64,000 nt of DNA from Candidatus Tepidifontimicrobium thermophilum (GCA_031296405.1 JAVKKH010000004.1:1-64000), one strand, 5' to 3'. Positions 43,402 through 52,792 are shown, counted from the stretch's first letter. The notes: generated by a model not told the origin, from the letters alone. Translations and numbers: made by a program.

Positions 43402-44267
43402 CGCCGGTTCCCCTGCAGCACCCGCACGATCTCCTCGCACGCCTCCTCCACGGTGAGGCGGTCGCACCGCACGGGAAGCCCCGCGGCCTTTAACCGCAGC
43501 AGTACGTCGGTGACCCGGGGCACGTCCAGCCCGATGCTCCGCAGCCGGTCTGACTGCGCGAACGCCTCCCGGACGGGCGCGTCGAGGAACACCTGGCCCC
43601 GGTGCAGCACCACCACCCTCTGGCACAGCCGCGCCACGTCGTCCATGCTGTGGGAGATGAGCACCACCGTGAGGGCCGCCTTGCGGTGCAGATCCCGCAC
43701 CCGGCTCAGGATCTCCCGCCGCCCCTCCGGGTCCAGGCCCGCGGTGGGCTCGTCCAGCACCAGCACCTGCGGCCGCATGGCCAGCACCCCCGCGATCGCC
43801 ACCCGCCGCATCTCGCCGCCCGAAAGGGAAAAAGGCGAACGCGGGCCGAAGCGGTCCGGGTCTAGCCCCACCCACTCCAGGGACTCGCGGACCCGCTCCT
43901 GCACTTCCTCCGGATCCAGGCCCAGGTTACGGGGCCCGAAGGCCACGTCCTCGAACACCGTCGCCTCAAAGAGCTGGTGCTCGGGGTACTGGAATAGCAG
44001 CCCCACCTTGCGGCGGACCTCCCGCACCACCGCGGTGCCGGGACGGATCTCCACCCCGTCCACCCAGACCCGGCCTTCCGTGGGCCGCAGCAGCCCGTTG
44101 AAGTGCTGCACCAGGGTGCTCTTGCCGGATCCCGTGGGCCCCACCAACCCCAGGCACTCGCCCCGGCGGACCACCAGGTCCACGCCGCGGAGGGCTACCG
44201 ACTCGAAGGGGGTTCCCCGGAGGTACACGTGCGTGAGGCCCTCACAGACCACCACGGGGTCGCTCAC
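43380..44267 (-). CDS. ecfA2: ECF transporter ATP-binding subunit EcfA2
   Basis: This 295-aa ATPase has Walker A GPTGSGKST, the Q-loop FQYPEHQLF, the signature LSGGEMRR, Walker B VLVLDEPTAGLDP and H-loop LISHSMDD. It pairs with EcfA1 to energise uptake of vitamins or metals. The GTG start at 44267 overlaps the ecfA1 stop in a GTGA. Open sequence upstream belongs to the other frame. Confidence 0.95.
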   Translation of the reverse strand: MSDPVVVCEGLTHVYLRGTPFESVALRGVDLVVRRGECLGLVGPTGSGKSTLVQHFNGLLRPTEGRVWVDGVEIRPGTAVVREVRRKVGLLFQYPEHQLFEATVFEDVAFGPRNLGLDPEEVQERVRESLEWVGLDPDRFGPRSPFSLSGGEMRRVAIAGVLAMRPQVLVLDEPTAGLDPEGRREILSRVRDLHRKAALTVVLISHSMDDVARLCQRVVVLHRGQVFLDAPVREAFAQSDRLRSIGLDVPRVTDVLLRLKAAGLPVRCDRLTVEEACEEIVRVLQGNRRWSSSEA

Positions 44268-45124
44268 ACCACCACCCCGCACCAGCGCAGCAGCTGAGCG
44301 GCCAGCTCCTCGGGATCCAGGGGTTGGCCCTCCACCGGGATCCCGCGCCGTCTCAGGCACCCGCTGAGCTCCGCCACCTCCGGCAGGTCCAGCCGCAGGC
44401 CCCGCAACCGCTGGACGTCCCGGAACACCTCCCGGGGGATCCCTTCCAGGGCCACGCGGCCCTCGTGGAGCACCACCACCCGGTCTGCCTGCGCCGCTTC
44501 CTCCATGTTGTGCGTGATGTGCACCACTGCGATCCCCTCTTGTTCTCGCAACCGGTGGGCCGTCCGCAGCACCTCCCGGCGGCCTTCGGGATCCAGCATG
44601 GTGGTCGCCTCGTCCAGCACGATGCACTGGGGACGCATGGCCAGGACCCCGGCGATGGCCACCCGCTGCTTCTGCCCGCCGGAGAGCAGGTGGGGCTCCC
44701 GGCGGCGGTGCTCCAGCATCCCGACCGTCCGCAGGGCTTCCTCCACCCGTTGCGCGATCTCCTCCGGGGGAAGGCCCAGGTTCTCCGGGCCGAAAGCCAC
44801 GTCCTCTTCCACCACGGTGGCCACGATCTGGTTGTCCGGGTTCTGGAAGACCATCCCGACTTTGCGGCGGATCTCCCAGAGGGCGTGGGGATCGCGGGTG
44901 TCCAGCCCGTCCACCACCACGCGGCCCTCGGTGGGCAGAAGCAGAGCGTTAAGGTGCTTGGCGAGAGTGGACTTCCCGGACCCGTTGCCGCCCACCAGGG
45001 CCAGGAACTCCCCCCGGTAGACGGTCAGGGACACGTCGTGAACCGCCCGGACCTCCTGAGGGGTCCCCGCGTGGTAGACGTGGGTGAGATGGTGGACTTC
45101 GATGAGGGGGACGGGTTCCGACAC
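44264..45124 (-). CDS. ecfA1: ECF transporter ATP-binding subunit EcfA1
   Basis: This 286-aa ATPase has Walker A GGNGSGKST, the Q-loop FQNPDNQIV, the signature LSGGQKQR, Walker B CIVLDEATTMLDP and H-loop HITHNMEE. The FQNPDNQ and DEATTMLDP forms distinguish EcfA1 from EcfA2. It starts with GTG 54 bases after rplQ, so the transporter module is probably read through from the ribosomal operon. Confidence 0.95.
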   Translation of the reverse strand: MSEPVPLIEVHHLTHVYHAGTPQEVRAVHDVSLTVYRGEFLALVGGNGSGKSTLAKHLNALLLPTEGRVVVDGLDTRDPHALWEIRRKVGMVFQNPDNQIVATVVEEDVAFGPENLGLPPEEIAQRVEEALRTVGMLEHRRREPHLLSGGQKQRVAIAGVLAMRPQCIVLDEATTMLDPEGRREVLRTAHRLREQEGIAVVHITHNMEEAAQADRVVVLHEGRVALEGIPREVFRDVQRLRGLRLDLPEVAELSGCLRRRGIPVEGQPLDPEELAAQLLRWCGVVV

Positions 45125-45178
45125 ACCTTCCCCGGCGGTGTCTAGGCCACGCCACTCGCGCGCTTCATACCCCGACGC

Positions 45179-45535
45179 TCAGTCCTTCACCAGCTCCAGG
45201 TAAGCCATGGGCGCCGCATCTCCGCGCCGGGGGGCGTCCTTCACGATCCGCGTGTAGCCGCCCCGGCCGCGAGGGTAACGGGGAGCAATGGTGCTGAACA
45301 GCTTCCGCAGCGCCTCCTTGTCCTGTACCAAGCGCGCCGCCTGCCGCCGGGCGTGCAGGGTCCCCTCCTGGGCCAGGGCGATGAGCTTGTCGGCCACCTT
45401 CTTGGCCTCCTTGGCCTTGGCCTCCGTGGTGTGGATGCGCTCATACCGGATCAGCGCCGTCACCAGGTCCCGGAACAGCGCCCGGCGCTCGCCCGTGTCC
45501 CTTCCGAGCTTGCGTGTCTTCACCCCGGTTCCCAT
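45179..45535 (-). CDS. rplQ: 50S ribosomal protein L17
   Basis: This 118-aa large-subunit protein has the conserved [21 protein letters not shown]-terminal segment, [20 protein letters not shown] and the closing [15 protein letters not shown]17 lies near the exit tunnel. It follows rpoA by 18 bases and is the last ribosomal gene of the alpha operon before the ECF genes. Confidence 0.97.
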   Translation of the reverse strand: MGTGVKTRKLGRDTGERRALFRDLVTALIRYERIHTTEAKAKEAKKVADKLIALAQEGTLHARRQAARLVQDKEALRKLFSTIAPRYPRGRGGYTRIVKDAPRRGDAAPMAYLELVKD

Positions 45536-45553
45536 GGCGTCCCGTCCCCCGCG

Positions 45554-46507
45554 TCAGGAAGAGCTGGCCTTGCGCAGGGAGAGGCCCAGAGCGGCCAGCT
45601 TCTCCGTGACCTCCTCCAGGGACTTGCGGCCGAAGTTCTTGACGTTGGCGATCTCCTCCTCCGTCCGCTGCACCAGGTCCCCGATGGTGTGGATCCCCGC
45701 CCGCTTCAGGCAGTTGTAGGGCCGGACGGACAGTTCCAGCTCCTCGATGGGCGTCTGGAGGAGTCGCGCCATCTCGGGGTCCGTGGCACCCGCGGAGGCG
45801 GCCTCCCCTTCGGTGATCCCGCCCACCAGCCGGAAGTGGTCAATGAGCAGCCGGCTGGCCTCCGCGATGGCCTCGTCGGGCCGGACCACGCCGTTGGTCC
45901 ACACCTCCAGGACCAGCCGCTCCAGCTCCGCCCCCGCCCCCACGCGGGTGTCCTCCACGGTGTAGTTGACCTTCTGCACGGGGGAGAAGATGGAGTCGAC
46001 GGGGATCACCCCGATGACGTGCTCGCTCTTCCGGTGCTTCTCCGCGGGCACGTACCCCTTGCCGCGCTCCACCACGATCTCCATCGCGAGCCGTGCGTCC
46101 TTCCGGTCCAGGGTGGCGATCACCAGGTCGGGGTTGAGGATCTCCACCTCCGGGTCTGGCTGGATGTCCGCGGCGGTGACCTCCCGCTTCCCCTTCGCCT
46201 CCAGCCGCAGCAGCTTCGGCTTGTCCGTGTGCAGCCTCAGGGTCAACTCCTTCAGGTTCAGGAGGATCTGCGTCACGTCCTCCACCACCCCGGGGATGGT
46301 GCTGAACTCGTGCAGCACGCCCTCGATCTTCACCGAGGTGACCGCCGCCCCGGTGATGGACGACAGCAGCACCCGGCGCAGGGCGTTGCCCACGGTCACC
46401 CCGAAGCCCCGCTCCAGGGGCTCCACCACCAGTCGGGCGTACGTGTCGGACAGCTCCGCGTACTCCACCTTGGGCTTGGTGAGTTCCCACAGACTGAAGA
46501 TGCTCAT
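45554..46507 (-). CDS. rpoA: RNA polymerase alpha subunit
   Basis: This 317-aa subunit nucleates polymerase assembly. The N-terminal domain has EPLERGFGVTVGNALRRVLL and GVVEDVTQILLNLKEL. The C-terminal domain has ELSVRPYNCLKRAGIHTIGD and NVKNFGRKSLEEV, which contact upstream promoter DNA and activators. I start at ATG 46507, nine bases after GGAGG, not at the TTG nine bases earlier that abuts the ribosome site. Confidence 0.98.
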   Translation of the reverse strand: MSIFSLWELTKPKVEYAELSDTYARLVVEPLERGFGVTVGNALRRVLLSSITGAAVTSVKIEGVLHEFSTIPGVVEDVTQILLNLKELTLRLHTDKPKLLRLEAKGKREVTAADIQPDPEVEILNPDLVIATLDRKDARLAMEIVVERGKGYVPAEKHRKSEHVIGVIPVDSIFSPVQKVNYTVEDTRVGAGAELERLVLEVWTNGVVRPDEAIAEASRLLIDHFRLVGGITEGEAASAGATDPEMARLLQTPIEELELSVRPYNCLKRAGIHTIGDLVQRTEEEIANVKNFGRKSLEEVTEKLAALGLSLRKASSS

Positions 46508-46538
46508 CGCCTTCAACCTCCCCGTCTCCTGCCGAACG

Positions 46539-47162
46539 CTACCTGGAGTAGAACTCCACCACCAGCTGCTCCTGGACCGGCACGTCGATGGCCTGCCGGT
46601 CCGGCAGGCTCAGCACCCGGCCCTCCAGGCGCTGCGGGTCGAACTCCAGCCACGGGGGCGGCTGCCGTCCCCCGGACTCCACCAGCAGGCGGACGCGGGG
46701 GTTCCGCTGGCCCCGCGGCGTAAGGCCCACCACCTGCCCGGGCCGGACCAGGTAGGAGGGAATGGTGACCTTCCGGCCGTCCACCGCCACGTGTCCGTGC
46801 ACCACCAGCTGGCGGGCCTCCTTCCGGGAAGAGGCCAGGCCCAGCCGGTACACCACGTTGTCCAGCCGGGACTCCAGCAGCTGCAGCAGGCGGGTGCCCG
46901 TGACCCCCTTGAACCGCGCAGCCTCCTGGAAGTACCGCCGGAACTGCGCCTCGTGGACCCCGTAGATCCGGCGCAGCTTCTGCTTCTCCCGCAGCCGGAT
47001 AGCGTACTCTGAGGGCTTCCGCCGGCTGGGGGGGTGCATCCCCGGCGGCTTCGCCCGCTTCACCACCGGGCACTTGTCCGTGTAGCACTTCTCGCCCTTC
47101 AGGTACAGCTTGAGCCCCTCGCGGCGGCACAGCCGGCACACCGCGTCGTGGTATCGTCCCAT
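46539..47162 (-). CDS. rpsD: 30S ribosomal protein S4, zinc type
   Basis: This 207-aa protein nucleates assembly of the 30S body and the mRNA entry site. The N-terminus has a zinc-binding set CRLCRREG then CYTDKC (Cys9, 12, 26, 31). The S4 RNA-binding domain ([36 protein letters not shown]) follows. The gene is preceded by a 103-base leader with strong predicted structure. In several bacteria S4 represses its own operon, so autoregulation here is plausible. Confidence 0.97.
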   Translation of the reverse strand: MGRYHDAVCRLCRREGLKLYLKGEKCYTDKCPVVKRAKPPGMHPPSRRKPSEYAIRLREKQKLRRIYGVHEAQFRRYFQEAARFKGVTGTRLLQLLESRLDNVVYRLGLASSRKEARQLVVHGHVAVDGRKVTIPSYLVRPGQVVGLTPRGQRNPRVRLLVESGGRQPPPWLEFDPQRLEGRVLSLPDRQAIDVPVQEQLVVEFYSR

Positions 47163-47186
47163 GAATCCCTTCCCTCCGTTCCGGCA

Positions 47187-47240
47187 GACACCCGGGCCCC
47201 TGGCCCGGGACCCCGCCTCTCAGCCGGACTGCGGGGTGTC
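47187..47240 (-). promoter_or_regulatory. Structured leader between rpsK and rpsD
   Basis: The 103-base gap contains an apparent three-way junction. The outer pairing is GACAC (47187-47191) with GTGTC (47236-47240). Inside lie CCCGGGCC/GGCCCGGG (47191-47198 and 47202-47209) and CCCCGC/GCGGGG (47211-47216 and 47231-47236), which share single border bases with the outer helix. It is the longest untranslated gap in the ribosomal cluster. An S4-binding leader or a processing/attenuation element is the likeliest explanation. Confidence 0.5.
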
Positions 47241-47265
47241 GCTGTCCCCCCTCGAGTCTCTCGGA

Positions 47266-47652
47266 TCAGACCCGACGCCGCTTCGGCGGCCGGCAGCCGT
47301 TGTGGGGCACCGGCGTGACGTCCTTGATCAGGCTGATGTCCAGCCCCGCGGCCTGCAGGGACCGGATGGCGGCCTCCCGCCCGGGGCCGGGACCCTTCAC
47401 ATACACCTCCACCTGCCGGACCCCGTGCTCCATCGCCTTCTTGGCCGCCGCTTCCGCCGCCAGGCCCGCCGCGAAGGGGGTCCCCTTACGGGAACCCTTG
47501 AACCCCTGGGTGCCCGCGCTGGCCCACGCCAGCACGTTCCCCTGCGGGTCGGTGATGGTCACGATGGTGTTGTTGAAAGTCGACTGGATGTGTGCGTGCC
47601 CCAGGGGCACGTTCTTGCGCTCGCGCCGGCGCGTCCGGCCCTTCTTCGCCAT
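47266..47652 (-). CDS. rpsK: 30S ribosomal protein S11
   Basis: This 128-aa platform protein has [40 protein letters not shown] and the C-terminal [18 protein letters not shown]. It starts with ATG 12 bases after rpsM. The start [15 protein letters not shown] is normal for the family. Confidence 0.97.
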   Translation of the reverse strand: MAKKGRTRRRERKNVPLGHAHIQSTFNNTIVTITDPQGNVLAWASAGTQGFKGSRKGTPFAAGLAAEAAAKKAMEHGVRQVEVYVKGPGPGREAAIRSLQAAGLDISLIKDVTPVPHNGCRPPKRRRV

Positions 47653-47664
47653 CCCTGTGACCTC

Positions 47665-48048
47665 CTACTTCTTGGCCACGGCCCGCTTCTTGATCCCCAC
47701 GGTCTTCCGCGGTCCCTTGCGGGTGCGCGCGTTGGTGCGGGTGCGCTGGCCCCGCACCGGCAGGCCCCGCTTGTGGCGGATCCCCCGGTAGCAGCCGATC
47801 TCCACCAGGCGGCGGATGTTCATGGCCACTTCCCGCCGGAGGTCCCCCTCCACCTTGTAGTGCCGCTCGACCACGTCCCGCAGCCGCGCCACCTCGTCCT
47901 CCGTGAGGTTGCGGACCCGCGTCTCTGGCTTCACCCCCGCCCGCAGGAGGATCTCGTAGGCGCGGGACCACCCGATCCCGTAGATGTAGGTCAGCGCTAC
48001 GTCCACCCGCTTGTCCCGGGGCAGGTCGACACCGGCGATGCGCGCCAT
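47665..48048 (-). CDS. rpsM: 30S ribosomal protein S13
   Basis: This 127-aa head protein contacts the P-site tRNA and the central bridge. It begins [20 protein letters not shown] and ends with the basic tail [17 protein letters not shown]. It lies 10 bases after the rpmJ stop in the infA-rpmJ-rpsM-rpsK-rpsD order. Confidence 0.97.
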   Translation of the reverse strand: MARIAGVDLPRDKRVDVALTYIYGIGWSRAYEILLRAGVKPETRVRNLTEDEVARLRDVVERHYKVEGDLRREVAMNIRRLVEIGCYRGIRHKRGLPVRGQRTRTNARTRKGPRKTVGIKKRAVAKK

Positions 48049-48058
48049 GCCCGCCTCC

Positions 48059-48172
48059 CTAGCCCTGCTTCTGCTTGTGCTTGGGGTTCTCGCAGATCAC
48101 CCGCACCCGGCCGTGCCGGCGGATGATCTTGCATTTCTCACACATCCTCCGCACCGAAGCCCGAACCTTCAT
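48059..48172 (-). CDS. rpmJ: 50S ribosomal protein L36, zinc type
   Basis: This 37-aa protein, too short for most gene finders, reads [15 protein letters not shown] and continues [20 protein letters not shown]. The zinc ligands are Cys11, Cys14, Cys27 and His32, the zinc-containing form. The ATG at 48172 lies 13 bases after the infA stop and follows GAGG. Its presence completes the spc/alpha junction. Confidence 0.97.
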   Translation of the reverse strand: MKVRASVRRMCEKCKIIRRHGRVRVICENPKHKQKQG

Positions 48173-48185
48173 CCTCCCTCACCTC

Positions 48186-48410
48186 TTACCGGTAGCGGTA
48201 CGTGATGCGGCCCCGGCTGGGGTCGTACGGCGACAGCTCCACCTTGACCCGGTCCCCGGGGGAGATCCGGATGAAGTGGATCCGCATCTTCCCCGAGATG
48301 TGGGCGAGCACCCGGTGTCCGCTCGGCAGCTCCACCCGGAACATGCCGTTGGGCAGCACCTCCACCACGGTGCCCTCCACCTCGATGGCTTGTTCCTTCT
48401 TCGCCGTCAT
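48186..48410 (-). CDS. infA: Translation initiation factor IF-1
   Basis: This 74-aa OB-fold factor binds the 30S A site during initiation. It has the family core [38 protein letters not shown] and [20 protein letters not shown]. It starts with ATG 34 bases after map. Confidence 0.97.
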   Translation of the reverse strand: MTAKKEQAIEVEGTVVEVLPNGMFRVELPSGHRVLAHISGKMRIHFIRISPGDRVKVELSPYDPSRGRITYRYR

Positions 48411-48444
48411 CCCCGTCCGAGCCCGGACCGCACGAAGTTTTATG

Positions 48445-49224
48445 TTACCAGGGATTCTCCCCGTCGTCCAACAGGGTGAGGATCTCGTAGCCGTCCTCGG
48501 TCACCGCCACCGTGTGCTCGAAGTGAGCCGACAGCCGCCCGTCCGCGGTGCGCACGGTCCAGCCGTCCCCGTCCACCACCGCCCGCCAGGTCCCCTCGTT
48601 CACCATGGGCTCCACCGCGATCACCACGCCCGGCCGCAGGACCATCCCCTTGCCGGGTTTCCCAAAGTTGGGCACCTGCGGGTCTTCGTGCAGGGACCGC
48701 CCGACCCCGTGGCCCGCGAACTGCCGGACCACGGAGTAGCCGTGTGACTCCACGAAGGACTGCACCGCGTAGCCCACGTCCCCCAGCCGGGCCCCTGGCC
48801 GGACCGCCTCGATGCCCCGAAACAAGGCCTCCTCGGTGACCTGCAGCAGCCGCCGAACCCGCGGGGGGATCGGCCCCACCGGGAAGGTGGCCGCCACGTC
48901 CCCGTGGTACCCGTCCACCAGGGCGCCCAGATCCACCTTCACCAAGTCCCCCTCCTTCAGCACCCGCCGTCCGGGGATGCCGTGCACGATCTCGTCGTTG
49001 ACGGAGATACACGCGCTGGCGGGGAACCCCCGGTACCCCAAAAACGAGGGGGACCCTCCGAGGGACCGGATGGCCTGGTAGGCTACCCGGTCCAGCGCCC
49101 CCGTGGTGGTGCCTGGCCGCACAGCCCGGCCCACTTCCCGCAGGGCCAGGGCTGCCACGCGGCCCGCGCGGCGCATGCGCTCGAGCTCCCTGGGGCTCTT
49201 GACGAAGACCCCCGCCACCGCCAT
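48445..49224 (-). CDS. map: Methionine aminopeptidase, type I
   Basis: This 259-aa metalloenzyme removes the initiator Met from new proteins. Metal ligands are visible in [18 protein letters not shown] (two Asp), [16 protein letters not shown] (His), EPMV (Glu) and [11 protein letters not shown] (Glu). [11 protein letters not shown] contains the substrate His. The ATG at 49224 lies two bases after the adk stop, and its ribosome site is weak. It has no N-terminal zinc finger, as is usual in bacteria. Confidence 0.96.
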   Translation of the reverse strand: MAVAGVFVKSPRELERMRRAGRVAALALREVGRAVRPGTTTGALDRVAYQAIRSLGGSPSFLGYRGFPASACISVNDEIVHGIPGRRVLKEGDLVKVDLGALVDGYHGDVAATFPVGPIPPRVRRLLQVTEEALFRGIEAVRPGARLGDVGYAVQSFVESHGYSVVRQFAGHGVGRSLHEDPQVPNFGKPGKGMVLRPGVVIAVEPMVNEGTWRAVVDGDGWTVRTADGRLSAHFEHTVAVTEDGYEILTLLDDGENPW

Positions 49225-49226
49225 GG

Positions 49227-49883
49227 CTACAAGACACCCGCCTGTCGGAGGGCTGCCTCCACGCGCCGACCCACCTCCTCGGGGTCCGCGGAGGCGTCCA
49301 CGGTGTGCAACAGGCCCCGCGCACGGTAGTATTCCACCAGCGGGGCGGTCTGCCGCGCGTACACCTCCAGTCGCCGCTCCACGGTCTCGGGCCGGTCGTC
49401 CTCCCGCTGGACGAGCTCGCTGCCGTCGTGGTCGCATCGCCCCGGGACCTGCGGCGGGCTGTAGAGCTCGTGGAAGACGTGCCCGTGGGCCTGGCACACC
49501 CACCGGCCGGAGAGCCTGCGGACCAGGGCATCCCGGGGGACCTCAAACAGCAACACCGCCTGGACCTTGCGACCCATGCCGTCCAGGAGGCGGTCCAGCC
49601 CCTCCGCCTGCGGCACGGTGCGGGGGAATCCGTCCAGGATGAACCCCCGGGCAGCGTCGGGCTGGCGCAGGCGCTCGGCTACCACCTCCAGCATGATCTC
49701 GTCGGGCACCAGGTCCCCTCGGTCGTAGTACGACCGAGCCCTGCGGCCCAGCTCGGAGCCGGAGGCCATGGCCTCCCGGAGGATGTCGCCGGTGGCGATG
49801 TGGGGAACGCCGAACCGCTCCGCCAGGCGGTGGGCCTGGGTCCCCTTGCCCGCCCCCGGGGGGCCCAGGAGCACCACGTTCAC
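49227..49883 (-). CDS. adk: Adenylate kinase
   Basis: This 218-aa enzyme converts ATP and AMP to two ADP. It has the P-loop GPPGAGKGT (about 7-15), PHIATGDILREAMASGSELG and LDGFPRTVPQAEGL. The long lid has a metal-binding set of two pairs, C-x2-H in VCQAHG and C-x2-D in RCDHDG. This is a Cys-His-Cys-Asp variant of the zinc-lid enzymes. The GTG start at 49883 overlaps the secY stop in a GTGA. Confidence 0.96.
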   Translation of the reverse strand: MNVVLLGPPGAGKGTQAHRLAERFGVPHIATGDILREAMASGSELGRRARSYYDRGDLVPDEIMLEVVAERLRQPDAARGFILDGFPRTVPQAEGLDRLLDGMGRKVQAVLLFEVPRDALVRRLSGRWVCQAHGHVFHELYSPPQVPGRCDHDGSELVQREDDRPETVERRLEVYARQTAPLVEYYRARGLLHTVDASADPEEVGRRVEAALRQAGVL

Positions 49884-51163
49884 CGCATGAACCCCTCGTA
49901 GTGGCGCATCAGCACGTACGCCTCGATCTGCTTCATGGTCTCCAGGGCCACTCCCACCACGATGAGCAGAGAGGTGCCCGCCAGGTACAGGGTGAGGCCT
50001 GCGGTCTGACGGAACAGCAGGGGGAAGACGGCGATCACGGCCAGGAACAGGGCGCCCACGAAGGTCAGCCGTTCGGTGACCCTCATGAGGAACTCCCCGG
50101 TGGGCCGGCCGGGCCGAATCCCCGGGATGAACCCCCCGTACTTCTTGATGTTCTCGCTGATCTCGTGGGGGTCGAACTGCACCGCAGTGTAGAAGTACGT
50201 GAACACCACGATGAGGATCGCGTACAGCACCGTCCCGAGGGGGTGCTGGCCCGGCTGCAGCCGGTTGCCCCAGTCCACCAGGGGTTCCCACCGTACGAAG
50301 GAAGCCACGGTGGCGGGGAACTGCAGCACCGAGATGGCGAAGATGATGGGGATCACGCCGGCCTGCACGATGCGCAGGGGGATGTGGGTCGTCTGGCCTC
50401 CCAGAACCCGCCGACCCACCACGCGCTTCGCGTACTGGACCGGAATCCGCCGCGTGGCCTGGGTGACCAGGATCACCGCCACGATGCTGGCCAGCACCAG
50501 CACGATGTCTGCCAGCAGCCACCCTACGGAGGTGCTGCCCACCCGCACCTGGGCCACCGTGGCCGCCAGCTGACGCGGAATCCGGGCCACGATCCCCCCG
50601 AAGATGAGCAGGGACACCCCGTTGCCCACCCCGTGTTCGGTCATCACCTCACCCATCCACGTGAGGACCATGGAGCCCGCCACCAGGGTGGACAGGATCA
50701 GGGCCCAGTTGAGGGGGCTGAAGTCGGTGATGGCCCGACCCTGCGAGAAGGCCTGGATGAGCCCTGTCTGGCCCCACCCCTGCAGCGCCGCCAGCGGGAT
50801 GGTGAGGTACAGCGTGTACCACCCGATCCGCTTGCGGCCCGCCTCCCCTTCCTCCTGCGCCATCTTCTTCAGGTTGGGGAACGCCACCTGCAGGAGGCTC
50901 ATGATGATGGAAGCGGTGATGTACGGGATCACCCCCAGCGCGAAAATCGAGAAGTTCTCCAGCGCACCGCCCACCAGCAGGTTCAAAAAGCCGAAGGCGG
51001 TGCCCGCGGCCGCCTGCTCGAACTGGGTCCGCACCGCCTCCACGTTGACCCCGGGCACGGGCAGGTGCGCACCCAGGCGGAACAGGGCGAGCATGCCCGC
51101 GGTGAACAGCAACCGGCGCCGCAGCTCCGGGATCCGGAACGGGTTGGCGATCCCGCCGATCAA
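49880..51163 (-). CDS. secY: Preprotein translocase subunit SecY
   Basis: This 427-aa channel protein has ten membrane helices. Hallmarks are NPFRIPELRRRLLFTAGML, GVIPYITASIIMSLLQVAFP, the SecA-contact loop KRVVGRRVLGGQTTHIPLRI and FIPGIRPGRPTGEFL. The TTG start at 51163 overlaps the rplO stop in a TTGA. It is the membrane partner of the SecA encoded at 27706-30378. Confidence 0.97.
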   Translation of the reverse strand: MIGGIANPFRIPELRRRLLFTAGMLALFRLGAHLPVPGVNVEAVRTQFEQAAAGTAFGFLNLLVGGALENFSIFALGVIPYITASIIMSLLQVAFPNLKKMAQEEGEAGRKRIGWYTLYLTIPLAALQGWGQTGLIQAFSQGRAITDFSPLNWALILSTLVAGSMVLTWMGEVMTEHGVGNGVSLLIFGGIVARIPRQLAATVAQVRVGSTSVGWLLADIVLVLASIVAVILVTQATRRIPVQYAKRVVGRRVLGGQTTHIPLRIVQAGVIPIIFAISVLQFPATVASFVRWEPLVDWGNRLQPGQHPLGTVLYAILIVVFTYFYTAVQFDPHEISENIKKYGGFIPGIRPGRPTGEFLMRVTERLTFVGALFLAVIAVFPLLFRQTAGLTLYLAGTSLLIVVGVALETMKQIEAYVLMRHYEGFMR

Positions 51164-51633
51164 GCGATCACCTCCGCCCGGCCGCCCGCGGCCTCGATGG
51201 CCGCCCGTGCGGAAGCGCTAAAGGCGTGGGCCTTCACCGTCAGGGGGTGCGGGAGGCGGCCCGGGCCTAGAACCTTGATCCGGCCGCGGCGGTGAACCAC
51301 CCCCGCTTGGCGGAGGGTCTCCGGGGTCACCTCCGTGCCGGGCTCGAACCGGGCTAGGCTGGCCAGCTTCACTTCAACGAATCCGGGGCGCGGCCGGCCC
51401 CCCGTGTGGGAGCTCCCGTACGCTCTGACCCCTCGCTGAAATGGCAGACGCTTGCCGAGGGGAGTCTGCCCGCCCTCGAAGCCCGGGCGGGGTCCCTTCC
51501 CGCTGCGTGCCTTCTGACCCTTGATCCCACGGCCCGCGTACGTGCCCTTGCCCGAGCCCAGCCCGCGGCCCACCCGCTTGCGCCGCCGGCGGGCCCCAGC
51601 GGGCGGCTTCAGCTCACCGATCCGCAGCGCCAT
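51160..51633 (-). CDS. rplO: 50S ribosomal protein L15
   Basis: This 157-aa protein has the flexible basic N-terminus RKRVGRGLGSGKGTYAGRGI and the domain FEGGQTPLGKRLPFQRGVR and VVHRRGRIKVLGPGRLP. I start at ATG 51633, seven bases after GGGAGG; a GTG six bases earlier is less likely. It overlaps rpmD by 20 bases and secY by four. Confidence 0.96.
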   Translation of the reverse strand: MALRIGELKPPAGARRRRKRVGRGLGSGKGTYAGRGIKGQKARSGKGPRPGFEGGQTPLGKRLPFQRGVRAYGSSHTGGRPRPGFVEVKLASLARFEPGTEVTPETLRQAGVVHRRGRIKVLGPGRLPHPLTVKAHAFSASARAAIEAAGGRAEVIA

Positions 51634-51859
51634 CTCCACTCCTCCCGTCGTCCGCTCCTCCTACCGCCGCAGGGTCCTCCCCTGGGCCCACCGGCTCCAC
51701 CTCCACTAGGTGCCGGATGCGGCGGAGCAGGCCCTCCAGCTCGGGACCTGCGGGGCGTACCACGGACTGGCCCACCTTCCGGAGCCCCAGGGTGGCCGCG
51801 CACGCCCGGTGCACGGGCTTGGTGCCGATCAACGAGCGACGCAGGGTGATCCGAACCAT
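51614..51859 (-). CDS. rpmD: 50S ribosomal protein L30 with C-terminal extension
   Basis: The first 57 of 81 residues are a normal L30: MVRITLRRSLIGTKPVHRAC, TLGLRKVGQSVVRPAGPELE and IRHLVEVEPV. The remaining 24 residues (GPGEDPAAVGGADDGRSGDG and more) are Gly/Asp-rich, look disordered and run on into rplO. The tail probably arose by loss of the ancestral stop. The ATG is at 51859. Confidence 0.92.
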   Translation of the reverse strand: MVRITLRRSLIGTKPVHRACAATLGLRKVGQSVVRPAGPELEGLLRRIRHLVEVEPVGPGEDPAAVGGADDGRSGDGAADR

Positions 51860-51874
51860 ACAAGACGACCTCCG

Positions 51875-52396
51875 TCAGCTCGCGGCGCGGCGGCCCACCA
51901 GCTCCGGCACGCTCTTCCCCCGCAGCCGGGCCACCTCCTCGGGCGTCTGCAGCTCCAGCAGGCCCTGCAGCGTGGCGCGGGTCATGTTGATGGGGTTGCT
52001 GCTGCCCAGGGACTTGGTCAGCACGTCGCGGATGCCCGCGGCCTCCACCACAGCCCGTACCGGGCCTCCCGCGATCACGCCGGTCCCCTCGCTGGCCGGC
52101 TTCAACAGCACCCGGGCGGCACCGAAGTGCCCGATGACCTCGTGGGGGATGGTGGTGCCGCGGCGTGGGATCCTCCAGAGGTTCTTCTTGGCGTCCTCCA
52201 CCGCCTTCCGGATGGCGTCGGGCACCTCCGCGGCCTTGCCGAGACCCACGCCCACGGTGCCCTGCTCGTCGCCCACCACCACGAGGGCTCTGAAGTTGAA
52301 CCGCTTGGCCCCCTTGGTGACCTTCGCCACCCGGTTTATGGACACCGTCTTCTCGAACGTCAGGTTCACTTCCGTCGGGTTCACACGCTCAGCCAT
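51875..52396 (-). CDS. rpsE: 30S ribosomal protein S5
   Basis: This 173-aa decoding-fidelity protein has [60 protein letters not shown] and [20 protein letters not shown]. The positions linked to spectinomycin resistance and ambiguity mutations lie in intact loops. It follows rplR by 12 bases. Confidence 0.97.
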   Translation of the reverse strand: MAERVNPTEVNLTFEKTVSINRVAKVTKGAKRFNFRALVVVGDEQGTVGVGLGKAAEVPDAIRKAVEDAKKNLWRIPRRGTTIPHEVIGHFGAARVLLKPASEGTGVIAGGPVRAVVEAAGIRDVLTKSLGSSNPINMTRATLQGLLELQTPEEVARLRGKSVPELVGRRAAS

Positions 52397-52408
52397 CCGC
52401 GTCTCCTC

Positions 52409-52777
52409 TCAGAACTCCAGGCCGCCCTCCCGGGCCCCCTCCGCGAGGGCTTTGACCCTGCCGTGGTAAGCGTACCCGCCCCGGTCGAACACCACCCGCA
52501 CGATGCCCTTCTCCCGCGCCCGCTCCGCCAGGACCCGGCCCACCACCCGGCTCTGCTCCACCCGCTTCAGGCCGCTCAGCTGTGCGGCGATCTCCGGCTC
52601 CCGGGTGCTGGCGGCCACCAGGGTGTGACCCCGCGTGTCGTCGATGATCTGGGCGTAGGTGTGCTTCAGACTCCGGAACACGCTCAGCCGCGGCCGGTCC
52701 GGAGTGCCCACCACCCGCTGGCGGATCCGGCGGTGCCGGATCTTCCGTCGCTCCTCACGGCTGATTCGCAACAGCAT
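52409..52777 (-). CDS. rplR: 50S ribosomal protein L18
   Basis: This 122-aa 5S rRNA-binding protein has [40 protein letters not shown] and [20 protein letters not shown]. It starts with ATG 15 bases after rplF. Confidence 0.97.
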   Translation of the reverse strand: MLLRISREERRKIRHRRIRQRVVGTPDRPRLSVFRSLKHTYAQIIDDTRGHTLVAASTREPEIAAQLSGLKRVEQSRVVGRVLAERAREKGIVRVVFDRGGYAYHGRVKALAEGAREGGLEF

Positions 52778-52792
52778 ACGATCCTCCCGGGC

